Source of the DNA: Rhodospirillales bacterium
GTDB taxonomy: Bacteria > Pseudomonadota > Alphaproteobacteria > JAJFIK01
Reading direction: 5' to 3'
NCBI GenBank assembly: GCA_021775005.1
Contig: JAJFIK010000033.1
Span: forward strand, 1-56,868
Length of the DNA stretch: 56,868 nucleotides
The notes beneath the pieces are model-generated. The model ran no database searches, had not been told where the DNA came from, and was given only the letters and a program-made list of their open reading frames with translations. Positions 1-8,176 of the stretch are shown one piece after another (position 1 is the stretch's first letter; each line of letters opens with the position of its first letter). A program made the position numbers and the translations under genes.

Positions 1-119
1 GGGGGAGGGCCAGGGTGGGGGGATGCCCTTCTTCTTTGACGCACCCCGGCTTGACCGGGGTGCCCATCTGCATTCAGTCAATTGAAGCTCTGGGTCCCCC
101 GGCTCGTCCGGGGGACGTC
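1..119. repeat. Intergenic GC-rich repeat, copy 1
   Basis: This stretch recurs almost base for base at 1040-1158; I count about four mismatches in 119 positions. It contains two perfect hairpins, CACCCCGG-CTTGA-CCGGGGTG and GTCCCCC-GGCTCGTCC-GGGGGAC type, joined by a short AT-richer linker. It begins at the window edge, so its left end is not seen. Short palindromic GC-rich elements of this kind are common between genes in Alphaproteobacteria. Confidence 0.85.
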
Positions 120-161
120 GACCGGATCAATCAGCGAAGCGTCAGCGGTCAAGCGTTCAGA

Positions 162-815
162 CTATTCGCCGCGAGTGGTTTCGCGGACGGTGTCGTCCGG
201 TATGGCGAAGAAGATTTCAACTTCACCCGCAGTGCCTGCCTGCCCTACAAAGCGGCGCAGGAAGAAGCGATTCACCTCGGTATAATCATCATCGGCGAAA
301 ACATCCTGGATTGGGATTTCAATCTCGAACACTTCGCGCCCGATGGTGGTTGCCACCACCATTTGGGTGCCGCCGGGAATTGTCGTTGAGCCGAGGTCTT
401 CCACCAGATTCACAATCGCATCTTCAAGGCCGGTCAGGCGGATGTTGAAATGGCATTCGGCCCCGCATTCTTCGGGCAGCACGAATGGCACCGCCGCGCG
501 TTCGCCGCCATCGCCTTCCATCATGGCCGTCGGGGCATGAAAGAAGCTGAACCCATCCGGCGGGAGTAGCCCCTCAGCGGAGATGGCAAGGCCGGGCTTT
601 CTTGTAACGTTGGAGCGCGTTGACTGATAATTCTTGCCTTCCAGCGGCGCGTCGATGCGCACCGGCACGTCGCGGCTTTGCCGCAGCGCGCCGGGGTTCT
701 GCGTAAGACTGATATCAACCCCCGGAACCGGGTCTGTTGCATATGTCGGCGGCGCTGCGAACAGCGCTACTGCCGCAAAACCTGAAACGGCCAATAGTGA
801 AATCAACTTGTTCAT
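162..815 (-). CDS. Small exported protein of unknown function
   Basis: The gene encodes about 217 residues. It begins MNKLISLL and continues with a hydrophobic stretch ending in an Ala-rich cleavage-like site before TDPVPGVD, which is a typical Sec signal peptide. The mature part is mostly beta-type sequence without cysteine pairs or membrane segments, apart from two cysteines in a CGAECH motif near residue 115. I chose the start at 815 because AGGAGG lies six bases before it; an ATG six bases upstream abuts that site directly and is less likely. I recognise no family. The gene stands alone between two copies of the same intergenic repeat, so it may be a single-gene transcription unit secreted to the periplasm. 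Confidence 0.75.
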   Translation of the reverse strand: MNKLISLLAVSGFAAVALFAAPPTYATDPVPGVDISLTQNPGALRQSRDVPVRIDAPLEGKNYQSTRSNVTRKPGLAISAEGLLPPDGFSFFHAPTAMMEGDGGERAAVPFVLPEECGAECHFNIRLTGLEDAIVNLVEDLGSTTIPGGTQMVVATTIGREVFEIEIPIQDVFADDDYTEVNRFFLRRFVGQAGTAGEVEIFFAIPDDTVRETTRGE

Positions 816-1168
816 GGTCATCCTCCTTGCCCGCCGGGGATGAGCCTAAGCGCATTCCCGATGATTGCAAAGCAGGAAGCTGTACACCAAGGGTTTCTGC
901 GGCAAATGGGACCTGGACCCATGACGGGCGCGCCGCGTTGTGGGCGTTTACTGCCACCCCCAACCGGCGCTGGCGCGCCGACCTTCCCCGTTGCGGGGGA
1001 GGTTTGTATTGGCCGTACATTCTTCCCTCCCCCCTTTGCGGGGGAGGGCCAGGGTGGGGGGATGCCCTTCTTCTTTGACGCACCCCGGCTTGACCGGGGT
1101 GCCCATCTGCATTCTATCAATTGAAGCCATGGGTCCCCCGGCTCGTCCGGGGGACGTCTATCAGGCGG
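816..1168. other. Gene-free stretch filled with GC-rich inverted repeats
   Basis: No gene is seen here. The left part holds the ribosome-binding site and presumably the promoter of the minus-strand exported protein. From about 955 the sequence is a mosaic of hairpins: one CCTTCCCC...GGGGGAGG-type unit near 980-1003, a second CCTCCCCC-CTTTGC-GGGGGAGG unit at about 1026-1047, and then the full repeat copy 2. Confidence 0.7.
1040..1158. repeat. Intergenic GC-rich repeat, copy 2
   Basis: Direct repeat of positions 1-119 in the same orientation, ending 10 bases before the stop codon of rpoH. The hairpins CACCCCGG/CCGGGGTG and GTCCCCC/GGGGGAC are conserved exactly. Lying directly 3' of rpoH on the minus strand, they could act in transcript ending or mRNA protection, but neither is followed by a clean T run in that direction. 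Confidence 0.85.
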
Positions 1169-2056
1169 CTAGGCCACCAGCCCTGCATCCAAGGGATCGG
1201 GCACATCAACCAGCAGCGCCTTTTTCAATTTCGTCAGCGCCGCGTGCTCAATTTGCCGCACGCGTTCTTTTGAAATGCCGAGCTTACGCCCGAGGGATTC
1301 CAGCGTGACGCTTTCCTCAGTTAGACGACGCTCGCGAATGATCATGCTTTCGCGATCATTGAGCCCCGCCATGGCGCGGGCGATCCATTGCTTGCGCTTG
1401 TCATGGGTATGGCTTTGCTCAATCCATTCATCGGGGCGCGGCGCTTCATCGGGAAGCAAGTCCTGCCATTCGCTGCCGCCATCATCGTCTCCAAGAGGCG
1501 CGTTGAGGGAGCGATCACCGGCAGCCATGCGGCCTTCCATATGTTCCACGTCAATCGCTTTGACATTCAACTGCTTGGCAATTTCAATGCGTTTGTCCTG
1601 GGTCAAATGGGTCGCGCCGGGATTATCGATCTTGGCGCGCAGGCGGCGCAGATTAAAGAAGAGCGATTTCTGCGCCGTGGTTGTTCCGGTACGAACGATC
1701 GACCAATTGCGCAGGACATAATCCTGAATAGCAGAGCGGATCCACCAGCTGGCATAAGTGGAAAAGCGCAGCTCGCGCTCCGGCTCGAACCGTGCGGCGG
1801 CTTGCATCAAACCGATGTTGCCTTCCTGGATAAGGTCGCCCATGGGCAGACCGTAGTTGCGAAAGCGCGTCGCCATAGAGATCACCAGGCGCATATACGC
1901 CTCGGTCAACTCATGCAGCGCCGCCTCGTCATTGTGCTCCCGCCAGCGCCGGGCCAAATCAAGTTCATGGTCGGCAGCAAGAAGCGGGGCCTTCATCGCG
2001 GTCTTGATGAAGCGGCGGTTGCCGGCTTGGATTTCGGGGGTGTCTACATGTGCCAT
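1169..2056 (-). CDS. rpoH: Heat-shock sigma factor RpoH (sigma-32 family)
   Basis: This 295-residue protein is a group 3/RpoH sigma factor that directs RNA polymerase to heat-shock promoters. Region 2 is clear around residues 50-115, with a GDLIQEGNIGL core and the aromatic melting motif FSTYASWWIRSAI. The RpoH-specific box follows at residues 129-137 (QKSLFFNLR). Region 4 lies near the C terminus and carries the helix-turn-helix LGRKLGISKERVRQIE. The start is supported by AAGGA eight bases upstream. The gene is alone on its strand, separated from carD by 376 bases that contain two perfect inverted repeats. A good sigma-32-type promoter occurs in this window before clpB. Many Alphaproteobacteria carry two or more RpoH paralogues, so I cannot say which one this is. 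Confidence 0.95.
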   Translation of the reverse strand: MAHVDTPEIQAGNRRFIKTAMKAPLLAADHELDLARRWREHNDEAALHELTEAYMRLVISMATRFRNYGLPMGDLIQEGNIGLMQAAARFEPERELRFSTYASWWIRSAIQDYVLRNWSIVRTGTTTAQKSLFFNLRRLRAKIDNPGATHLTQDKRIEIAKQLNVKAIDVEHMEGRMAAGDRSLNAPLGDDDGGSEWQDLLPDEAPRPDEWIEQSHTHDKRKQWIARAMAGLNDRESMIIRERRLTEESVTLESLGRKLGISKERVRQIEHAALTKLKKALLVDVPDPLDAGLVA

Positions 2057-2118
2057 GCGAGGGTCCTTGTCTCTTGCGACTGAGATGCCGACCGCCCCTC
2101 CAAGGTCTATGGTCTCAG

Positions 2119-2141
2119 CTTAGAATTGGATCAATTCTAAG
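2119..2141. promoter_or_regulatory. Inverted repeat upstream of rpoH, operator-like
   Basis: Arms CTTAGAATTG and CAATTCTAAG are perfectly complementary over 10 bases around a 3-base centre, 63 bases before the rpoH start. A further TTTAGAA half-site follows at about 2152-2158. The TTAGAA/TTCTAA half-sites resemble those in Fur/Irr-type operators, but the spacing between them is longer than in the known ICE motif. It could instead fold as a hairpin in the rpoH leader RNA. Confidence 0.5.
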
Positions 2142-2356
2142 TTATGTGTTCTTTAGAAGAATTACAAGATGCGCAATAACCACATAATATCCATGGATAA
2201 GTAAGGTGAGATAGCGGGCTTCTGCGGTTCAACGGCTCGGCGCTCCGACAGAGGCCCCCGATAACTCCCCAAATCCGGGCCGGGGAGGAAAATTCCGGTT
2301 AATTTTGGTTATTCGCGTTTACCGGCGTCGGCTGTTTTCTGCGCTTTCTCCCGGCC

Positions 2357-2397
2357 AAAAAAACGCCCGGAAAGGGGATAACCCCGCCCGAGCGTTT
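2357..2397 (-). terminator. Rho-independent terminator of carD
   Basis: Read on the minus strand just after the carD stop, AAACGC and GCGTTT close a stem that continues through CGG/CCG and GGGG-TTAT-CCCC, followed by a run of seven T. Stem, small loop and T tract lie in the right order 36 bases downstream of the gene. Confidence 0.75.
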
Positions 2398-2432
2398 GAT
2401 CTGCCGGCGAAGGTATCCCCGCCGGCTAGTGC

Positions 2433-3500
2433 CTATGCCGCATCTTTATGGAGCACGCTTTCCAGCCGCAAGATGGCGGCATCTTCGTCAATGCGCTCAG
2501 CGGCGGCCACTTCCCGCGCCATGCGATCAATGGCGGCTTCATAGAGTTGCCGCTCGGAATAACTTTGCTCCGGTTGGCCGTCGCCACGATGAAGATCGCG
2601 CACAACTTCAGCAATGGAAATGAGATCACCAGAGTTGATCTTGGCTTCATATTCCTGTGCCCGGCGGCTCCACATGGTGCGCTTGATCCGTGCGCGTCCC
2701 TTGAGGGTCTTCAAGGCGTTTTGAATAATATCCGGCCCTGCAAGTTTGCGCATGCCAACTGCGCGCGCCTTTGCAGTGGGAACGCGCAAGGTCATCTTAT
2801 CCTTGGCAAAAGTGATGACGAAAAGCTCCAGCTTGATGCCAGCGACCTCGCGTTCCTCAATGTCAGTAATCTGGCCCACGCCATGAGCGGGATAGACGAC
2901 AAAGTCCTTGCGTTTAAACTCGGTCTTAGCGGAGGCAGATCTGGCCTTAGCCTCAGCCTTTTCCTGGGCGATACGCTTTTCTTCGGCCTTGCGTTCTTCA
3001 GCTTTTCGTTGCGCTTCGAGCTTTTCCGCTGCTTTCTTTTCAGCGGCTTTTTCCTGCGCGGCTTTCTTGGCTGCGACTTTGGCAGCTTTTTCCTTCGCGG
3101 CAATGGCGGCCTTTTGCTGCGCTGTAAGCTTTGGCGCTACAGGCTTTTTCGTCGCCGCTTTAGCAGGGGCTTTCTTGGCCGTAGCCTTTTTCACCACCGG
3201 TGCTTTTTTAGCCGCCTTTTTGATCTGCGCTTTCTTCGCAACGGGCTTTTTCGCCGCAGCCTTTTTGGCGAGAGGTTTTTTAGCCGCAGACTTTTTAGTG
3301 ACAGACTTTTTAGTGACGGGCTTTTTAGCGGCGGGCTTTTTTGCGGTTGCCTTCTTCGCGGGTGCCTTTTTGGCCGTGGCCTTCTTCGCTACTGCTTTCT
3401 TGGGCGTTTTAGCCTTGGCAGCAGTCTTTTTTGCCGCAGGTTTTTTTGCTGCTGTTTTTGCTTTGGCCTTGGTCTTGGGGGTCTTCTTCTTCGTCGCCAT
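2433..3500 (-). CDS. carD: CarD-family RNA polymerase-binding regulator with histone-H1-like N-terminal tail
   Basis: The last 160 residues (from about 193) are a normal CarD/CdnL module: an RNA polymerase-interacting Tudor-like domain (FKRKDFVVYPAHGVGQI) and a helical C-terminal DNA-binding domain ending near the terminus. CarD/CdnL proteins stabilise open complexes, notably at rRNA promoters. The first ~190 residues are exceptional. Residues 1-125 are a run of five-residue units of the form xxAKK rich in Lys, Ala and Pro, like the tail of histone H1. Residues 125-188 are a highly charged, probably helical Lys/Glu/Ala segment. Usual alphaproteobacterial CarD proteins are about 170 residues. 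The DNA has a matching 15-base periodicity from about 3100 to 3490. In Myxococcus CarD, a basic HMGA-like region lies at the opposite, C-terminal, end. The start at 3500 is the only ATG before the repeats. Confidence 0.92.
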   Translation of the reverse strand: MATKKKTPKTKAKAKTAAKKPAAKKTAAKAKTPKKAVAKKATAKKAPAKKATAKKPAAKKPVTKKSVTKKSAAKKPLAKKAAAKKPVAKKAQIKKAAKKAPVVKKATAKKAPAKAATKKPVAPKLTAQQKAAIAAKEKAAKVAAKKAAQEKAAEKKAAEKLEAQRKAEERKAEEKRIAQEKAEAKARSASAKTEFKRKDFVVYPAHGVGQITDIEEREVAGIKLELFVITFAKDKMTLRVPTAKARAVGMRKLAGPDIIQNALKTLKGRARIKRTMWSRRAQEYEAKINSGDLISIAEVVRDLHRGDGQPEQSYSERQLYEAAIDRMAREVAAAERIDEDAAILRLESVLHKDAA

Positions 3501-3815
3501 GCTAATTCGTCCGCTCTCTCTGTTCCGTTAAGGGGGTCCGTTTCAGCCTCGCGCTCGGGCGAAGCCGGGGTGGCGCAGGTAGGCTCCCCCATGGGAGCGC
3601 CAAGCGCCTGTAAATTGGGCCTCGCTTACTCTGTGCGAAGTTATGATCTGAAAGCCGCATCCCTGGGGCAGTTCAGCACGGCAAAGCCCGCCATGTGGTT
3701 GCAAGGCGGGCGAGGCACCAACTAAATATGCCGATCTGTACCAATTTTAGCACAAAATGACGCTTTGCGAAAGCCGCATGTGTGCGCTTGCGAAATGCCA
3801 GGCAATCTGCGGTCC
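3501..3815. other. Intergenic region between fdxA and carD
   Basis: No gene is seen. The part next to carD should contain its promoter and leader. The part next to fdxA contains an inverted repeat at 3686-3711. The rest is GC-rich without a clear motif. Confidence 0.6.
3686..3711 (-). terminator. Possible terminator of the fdxA operon
   Basis: Seven-base arms GCCCGCC and GGCGGGC enclose a 12-base loop. Read on the minus strand the stem is followed by only three T, so termination may be weak. It lies about 105 bases past the fdxA stop. Confidence 0.4.
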
Positions 3816-4154
3816 TCAGGACCCTTCGCCGGGCATGGGGCTGAAGTATTTGTCAAACTTGCCTTTTTCATCGGCAAATTTATCCGCGTCAGCGGGCGGG
3901 GTACCCATGAGGGTAATATTGGGCCATTTCTCGGAATATTCGCGATTCATCTCGACCCAGGATTCCAGGCCGCCTTCGGTATCGGCCTTGATGGCCTCCA
4001 CAGGGCATTCCGGCTCGCAAACGCCGCAATCGATGCACTCGTCCGGATGGATGACGAGCATGTTTTCGCCCTCATAGAAGCAGTCCACGGGGCAGACTTC
4101 CACGCAATCCATGTACTTACACTTGATGCAGGCATCGACGACCACATAGGTCAT
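3816..4154 (-). CDS. fdxA: Seven-iron ferredoxin FdxA
   Basis: This 112-residue protein is a 3Fe-4S/4Fe-4S ferredoxin, a soluble low-potential electron carrier. The cysteine pattern is the family signature: [17 protein letters not shown] near the N terminus and [15 protein letters not shown] around residues 40-55, followed by the usual C-terminal tail. I placed the start at MTYVVV (4154) because AAGGAG lies eight bases before it and because the family begins this way; the open frame runs further upstream without homology. It is the last gene of a minus-strand run helicase, S4 protein, TerB-like protein, ferredoxin, with 19 bases to the preceding gene. CarD lies downstream, a neighbour often seen in Alphaproteobacteria. 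Confidence 0.95.
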   Translation of the reverse strand: MTYVVVDACIKCKYMDCVEVCPVDCFYEGENMLVIHPDECIDCGVCEPECPVEAIKADTEGGLESWVEMNREYSEKWPNITLMGTPPADADKFADEKGKFDKYFSPMPGEGS

Positions 4155-4173
4155 TCGAGGTACTCCTTGAAAT

Positions 4174-4629
4174 TCAGCTAGAGAGCCCGAGCCGATTCGC
4201 GACCCGTTTGCGCGCATCACCGCGCTCCCGATCAGTTACATAAATGAGCCCGGCGACCCGCCTAATCAAGTGGTCCTCATAAGCATGAATTTTGCCGTCC
4301 ACATAGGCGATCTCCCACAGGAGTTCGATGAGGCCCACGCGTTCCTCTTCGCTCCAGCCATCTTTCACCTGGCGGGTAAAGCCATGCAGATTGACTGAGT
4401 CCTCTTGCCGGCTTTCGGCAAGAACCAATAGCTCGGTCACCTCCGCCTCTGCCATGGAAAATCGGCGGCCCAGGATGGCCACAACGCGCTCGCGCTCTGT
4501 GCTGTCATAGTCTTCGTCAGCGCGCGCGGCTTCGATAAGCAACGCCGTTGCGGCGAGTTGCGGGTCGAGGCCTTTAACGTCGTCGTCTTGGGCGGGGCCG
4601 CTAAAAAGCGATTTGATCTTTGAAAGCAT
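4174..4629 (-). CDS. TerB-like protein
   Basis: The 151-residue protein is entirely helical and matches the TerB family: an N-terminal [18 protein letters not shown] helix with acidic residues, and a second half with the repeat-like [23 protein letters not shown]. Proteins of this family are small cytoplasmic helical bundles with paired acidic motifs proposed to bind metal, first named from tellurite resistance. The specific role here is unknown; there are no other ter genes nearby, so a tellurite function should not be assumed. It lies 53 bases after the S4 gene and 19 bases before fdxA in the same operon. Confidence 0.85.
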   Translation of the reverse strand: MLSKIKSLFSGPAQDDDVKGLDPQLAATALLIEAARADEDYDSTERERVVAILGRRFSMAEAEVTELLVLAESRQEDSVNLHGFTRQVKDGWSEEERVGLIELLWEIAYVDGKIHAYEDHLIRRVAGLIYVTDRERGDARKRVANRLGLSS

Positions 4630-4682
4630 GAGGTTTCACTACCTATGATGATGAGGTTGGGCAAGCCGGATTTGAGCTCTAT

Positions 4683-5078
4683 TTAGGGGTTTCGCTTCAA
4701 TTGGTCGAGAGCCCGCCGCTCCTTCTTCGTCGGGCGCCCGGCTCCGGCCTCCCGCGCGGCAAGCTGTGGCGGACGGGCTGCCTTGGGCTGGGGCTCCGGG
4801 GTGAGGTCCAGATACAGCGCTTGCGCTTCGGCGGCGGGGCCGCGCCGTGTGGAAAGGGCTGCCACCCTCACAATGCGGATCTGTCTTCCTTTAGGAAATG
4901 TCAGCTCATCATCAATGCGAAGGGCTGTGGCCGTTTTGCCCACCCGCGTGGTGGTGCCAGCCCGTGTCACGCGGACTTTGCCAGCGGCGACAACGGCCGC
5001 CGCTAGAGTACGTGTCTTGAAGAACCGTGCATGCCACAGCCAGCTATCGATCCGCTGATCGGCGCGCTGTTCTGTCAA
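4683..5078 (-). CDS. S4-domain RNA-binding protein (Hsp15-like)
   Basis: The 131-residue protein begins with an S4 RNA-binding fold at about residues 8-55 (RIDSWLWHARFFKTRTLA then AAGKVRVTRAG). It ends in a basic tail with GRPTKKERRALDQLK, as in alphaproteobacterial relatives of heat-shock protein Hsp15 (HslR). Hsp15 binds stalled 50S subunits carrying nascent chains. The start is a TTG at 5078 that overlaps the helicase stop as TTGA, so translation is probably coupled. Co-encoding with an RNA helicase suggests an RNA-related task, but the substrate is unknown. Confidence 0.88.
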   Translation of the reverse strand: MTEQRADQRIDSWLWHARFFKTRTLAAAVVAAGKVRVTRAGTTTRVGKTATALRIDDELTFPKGRQIRIVRVAALSTRRGPAAEAQALYLDLTPEPQPKAARPPQLAAREAGAGRPTKKERRALDQLKRNP

Positions 5079-8000
5079 GACTTTAGATCGTTCTTAAGCG
5101 CCGCCAGCACGGCGAAAGGCGAATCAGGATCCAAAGGCTTTTCGCGACGGGGGCGATGGTGGCGTGGTTGCGGCGCCGGCTTGGTGCCGCTGCGCTGGGG
5201 CCCGCCTTTCCCTTTGCCATGCGGTCGGGCGCCTTTGGCTTTCTTCTCGGTCTCTTTGCGCACGTCTGGCTTGCCCCGTTGCGGGCGCCGCCCATCATGG
5301 CGTGGCGGCAAACGCCACACGCGCATGTCGTCCTGACCACTTACTTTGTGCGTATGCGGGTGATAGCCGAGGCTTCGCAAAATGCCTTCAAATTCTTCGC
5401 CGGAGCACCCAACGATGGACATCATGTCAACGCTGGCTTCAAACATGCCCGCGGGCAGCTTGATCTTTGCCGCTTCTACGTGAGCCCCTGCTGGTGCTGC
5501 ATCTTTTGTCGCCACGACTTCAACGCTCTTGGCAGGGACGTCTGCAGGAGATTTTTCAGTTTCCTTCGGACGGGGCGCTTTTGCCGAATCATCTGACTTG
5601 ATTTTGCTGTGCTTCTTTTTGATCTCTACTTTCACCGACGGTACCGCGGCTTCTTTGGGCTTGGGCAGATCCTTCGCCGGCGTACGTGCCTCGCGGATCA
5701 TGCCGCCCAGACGCTCAAGCATATCGATGCGCACGGCACGGGGACCGCAAACTCGGAAACCGGCCGCGCTATAAAAATCGTTTGCCAAGGATGGATCGCG
5801 CATGACCGAAGTAAGCCCCGGCGCAGGCGGGGTCGGGGCGGCGGAATTGGGATGGGCTTCATCTGAATACCGCTCGTGATGGACACCCCACAAAATCGCA
5901 AGGAGCTCCGCCGAAGAAGGCTTCAGCATGGAGGGGATGAACAGAGAGAACTCACCAAAGCGCAAGCCAAAGCGGCGCAGCTGGGCGCGATCTGATTGCT
6001 CAAGCGCCTTGATGTCTTTGGCGTGGACCCGCCGATCAAGAACGCCGAAAGTTTCTACGATCTGATAGCCGATGCCGCGCGCCAACCCGGTAAGGGCGAT
6101 GGTCCCGCCCACCACCGGTGCGACGCCAGGTTTTGCGCCGCGTGGATCGTTTGGGCGATAGCCTTGTTGTTTCGGCGCAGGCTCTGACTTGCTCTTTGCC
6201 GGAGCCTCAGGCGAGGGCGTTTCGGTTGGCGCGGCTTCTGCAGCAGGTTCGGGGGCAGGTTCGGTTGCGGCGGGCTTTGCAGTCGCCGCATCTTTTAATG
6301 CCACGAGCGGCGTTAGTACGCGATTGATATGATCTAATATCCATTTCTCAAACCGTGCCGTCAGCTGGTCGCGGTAGTTGGCATCAAGAAGATCGTCAGC
6401 GATTACCAACGCGCGCGGCGAAAGGGTGTCGAGCCCCTTGGTCAAGCGCCCCACAGGGTGCCCTTCCCACCAAAGGCGGCCGTGATCGGTCAAATGTATC
6501 GCTGTATCGGGCACGCGGATAAGGGTTTCGGCGCGGGCGGCCATCATCGCGCGCACGGCCTTGTCAGCGGCGCGGCGCACCGCCTTGGCATCGAGCCCAC
6601 GGGCGCGCGGGTCGGGCACAAAACGAAAGCCATGCAATCGCCCAACAAACTCGTTTTCGATGGTCACTTCGCCTTCGGCATTAATCTCTGCTGAAAGGTC
6701 TTCGTCTTGATTGAGGCGTTTCATGAGAACGGATGTGCGCCGGTCAATAAAGCGCTGCGTCAATGCGGTGTGTAAGGCGTCAGAAAGTTTGTCTTCCAGC
6801 TCCCGTGTGCGTTCCTGCCAGCCATCGGCGTCTTCAAGCCAATGGGACTTGTTAGCAACAAAGGTCCAGGTGCGAATGTGGGCGATGCGCGTGGCCAAGG
6901 CATCAATGTCGCCTTCAGTGTTGTCGACGCGCGCCATATGGCCAGCCAGGTAATCTTCCGGCAGTTTGCCATCGTTCTGGATCAGCGTTGCGTGAACCGA
7001 CTGCAGAAGCTGGTTATGCTCTTCGGGACTGATGTTGCGGAAATCAGGAATTTGGCAGACTTCCCACAAGCGCCGCACGCCGTCTTCACCGGCCGTTGCA
7101 TCAATTACCTCCGCTTCCGTGGCAAGTCGCTGCAATGCCAGCAAGTCCGTTGCCGCGCGGGCACGCAGCAGAAGTTTGTCCGGCGCTGGGGTATCAAGGC
7201 TTTCCATCAAAGTAGCAAGGGTGCTGAAGTCCAGTTCCCTATTGCGCCATTGCGCACTGCGCACCGGATCAAAGCGGTGGGATTCGATTTGCTCAACAAG
7301 GTCAGGTTCAAACGCTGACGCTTCGCCTGTGGGGCCAAAGGTGCCGTCCGTGGTGTAACGCCCGGCCCGGCCTGCAATTTGCGCAACTTCGGCAGGACGC
7401 AAGGCGCGCATGGTGCGGCCATCGAACTTTTGCAGGCTTGCGAACGCCACGTGGTCCACATCCATGTTGAGACCCATACCGATGGCATCGGTGGCCACCA
7501 AAAAGTCCACCTCGCCGGATTGGTAAAGCGCAACTTGCGCATTACGAGTGCGCGGGGAAAGCGCGCCCATCACCACTGCAGCTCCGCCTCGTTGGCGGCG
7601 GATAAGCTCTGCAATGCTGTAGACCGCATCGGTGGAGAACGCGACCACGGCGGAGCGTCGGGGCAGGCGGCTGATCTTGCGCGGCCCGGCGTAAGAAAGT
7701 TCGGAGAACCTGGTGCGGGTAATGAACTTCACTTCTTCGCCGAGCAAATGCCGGATGAGCCCCCGCACGGTTTCCGCGCCCAGCAGCAAGGTTTCATGGG
7801 TGCCGCGGCAATGCAGAATGCGATCAGTGAAAATGTAGCCTCGCTCCGGGTCGGCACAGAGCTGCACTTCGTCAATGGCGAGGAAGTCAACTTCGCGATC
7901 AGTGGGCATGCTTTCAACGGTGCAGACGAAATAGCGTGCACTTTCAGGGACAATTTTTTCTTCCCCGGTGATCAGCGCCACATGAGGTGCCCCCTTCATC

Positions 8001-8176
8001 TCCACAACGCGGTCATAGATCTCCCGTGCGAGCAGCCGCAGCGGCAATCCAATCATGCCGGTCTCGTGGCCCGCCATGCGCTCAACCGCATAGTGGGTCT
8101 TGCCCGTATTGGTGGGGCCAAGAACGGCGCTGACGCGTTTCGCCGAAGCGGGACGCAAAGGGGAGGTGTCGGTCAT
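5075..8176 (-). CDS. SUV3-like DEAD/DEAH-type RNA helicase
   Basis: This 1033-residue protein has an N-terminal superfamily 2 helicase core: Walker A GPTNTGKT at 20-27, Walker B DEVQ at 102-105, and motif VI QIAGRAGRY at about 265-275. The core resembles the mitochondrial degradosome helicase SUV3, an ATP-dependent 3'-5' RNA/DNA unwinding enzyme. A Pro/Ala/Glu-rich linker (about 640-690) joins the core to a C-terminal region whose last 170 residues are strongly Lys/Arg-rich, probably an RNA-binding tail. Proteins of this size and layout occur widely in Alphaproteobacteria next to an S4 gene. The start at 8176 has no clear ribosome-binding site. It is the first gene of the operon leading to fdxA. 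Confidence 0.9.
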   Translation of the reverse strand: MTDTSPLRPASAKRVSAVLGPTNTGKTHYAVERMAGHETGMIGLPLRLLAREIYDRVVEMKGAPHVALITGEEKIVPESARYFVCTVESMPTDREVDFLAIDEVQLCADPERGYIFTDRILHCRGTHETLLLGAETVRGLIRHLLGEEVKFITRTRFSELSYAGPRKISRLPRRSAVVAFSTDAVYSIAELIRRQRGGAAVVMGALSPRTRNAQVALYQSGEVDFLVATDAIGMGLNMDVDHVAFASLQKFDGRTMRALRPAEVAQIAGRAGRYTTDGTFGPTGEASAFEPDLVEQIESHRFDPVRSAQWRNRELDFSTLATLMESLDTPAPDKLLLRARAATDLLALQRLATEAEVIDATAGEDGVRRLWEVCQIPDFRNISPEEHNQLLQSVHATLIQNDGKLPEDYLAGHMARVDNTEGDIDALATRIAHIRTWTFVANKSHWLEDADGWQERTRELEDKLSDALHTALTQRFIDRRTSVLMKRLNQDEDLSAEINAEGEVTIENEFVGRLHGFRFVPDPRARGLDAKAVRRAADKAVRAMMAARAETLIRVPDTAIHLTDHGRLWWEGHPVGRLTKGLDTLSPRALVIADDLLDANYRDQLTARFEKWILDHINRVLTPLVALKDAATAKPAATEPAPEPAAEAAPTETPSPEAPAKSKSEPAPKQQGYRPNDPRGAKPGVAPVVGGTIALTGLARGIGYQIVETFGVLDRRVHAKDIKALEQSDRAQLRRFGLRFGEFSLFIPSMLKPSSAELLAILWGVHHERYSDEAHPNSAAPTPPAPGLTSVMRDPSLANDFYSAAGFRVCGPRAVRIDMLERLGGMIREARTPAKDLPKPKEAAVPSVKVEIKKKHSKIKSDDSAKAPRPKETEKSPADVPAKSVEVVATKDAAPAGAHVEAAKIKLPAGMFEASVDMMSIVGCSGEEFEGILRSLGYHPHTHKVSGQDDMRVWRLPPRHDGRRPQRGKPDVRKETEKKAKGARPHGKGKGGPQRSGTKPAPQPRHHRPRREKPLDPDSPFAVLAALKNDLKS

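Larger units (their letters stand above)
2057..2432. other. Intergenic region between carD and rpoH
   Basis: No gene is seen. The rpoH-proximal part is AT-rich and contains a 23-base inverted repeat at 2119-2141 and a 12-base perfect palindrome TATCCATGGATA at 2188-2199. The carD-proximal part holds a terminator hairpin at about 2357-2397. The middle (2200-2340) shows nothing I can name. Confidence 0.7.

Noticed and set aside
3100-3490. 15-base periodic DNA that could be taken for a CRISPR or satellite array
   Set aside because: The period is explained by the five-residue AKK repeats of the CarD tail; there are no unique spacers.
2448-3725. Long plus-strand open frame of about 425 codons
   Set aside because: It is antisense to carD. 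The Lys/Ala repeats of carD exclude stop codons on the other strand, and the translation is a low-complexity Phe/Leu/Arg repeat.
4174-4629. Tellurite-resistance locus
   Set aside because: Only a single TerB-like gene is present, in a housekeeping operon without terC, terD or terZ.
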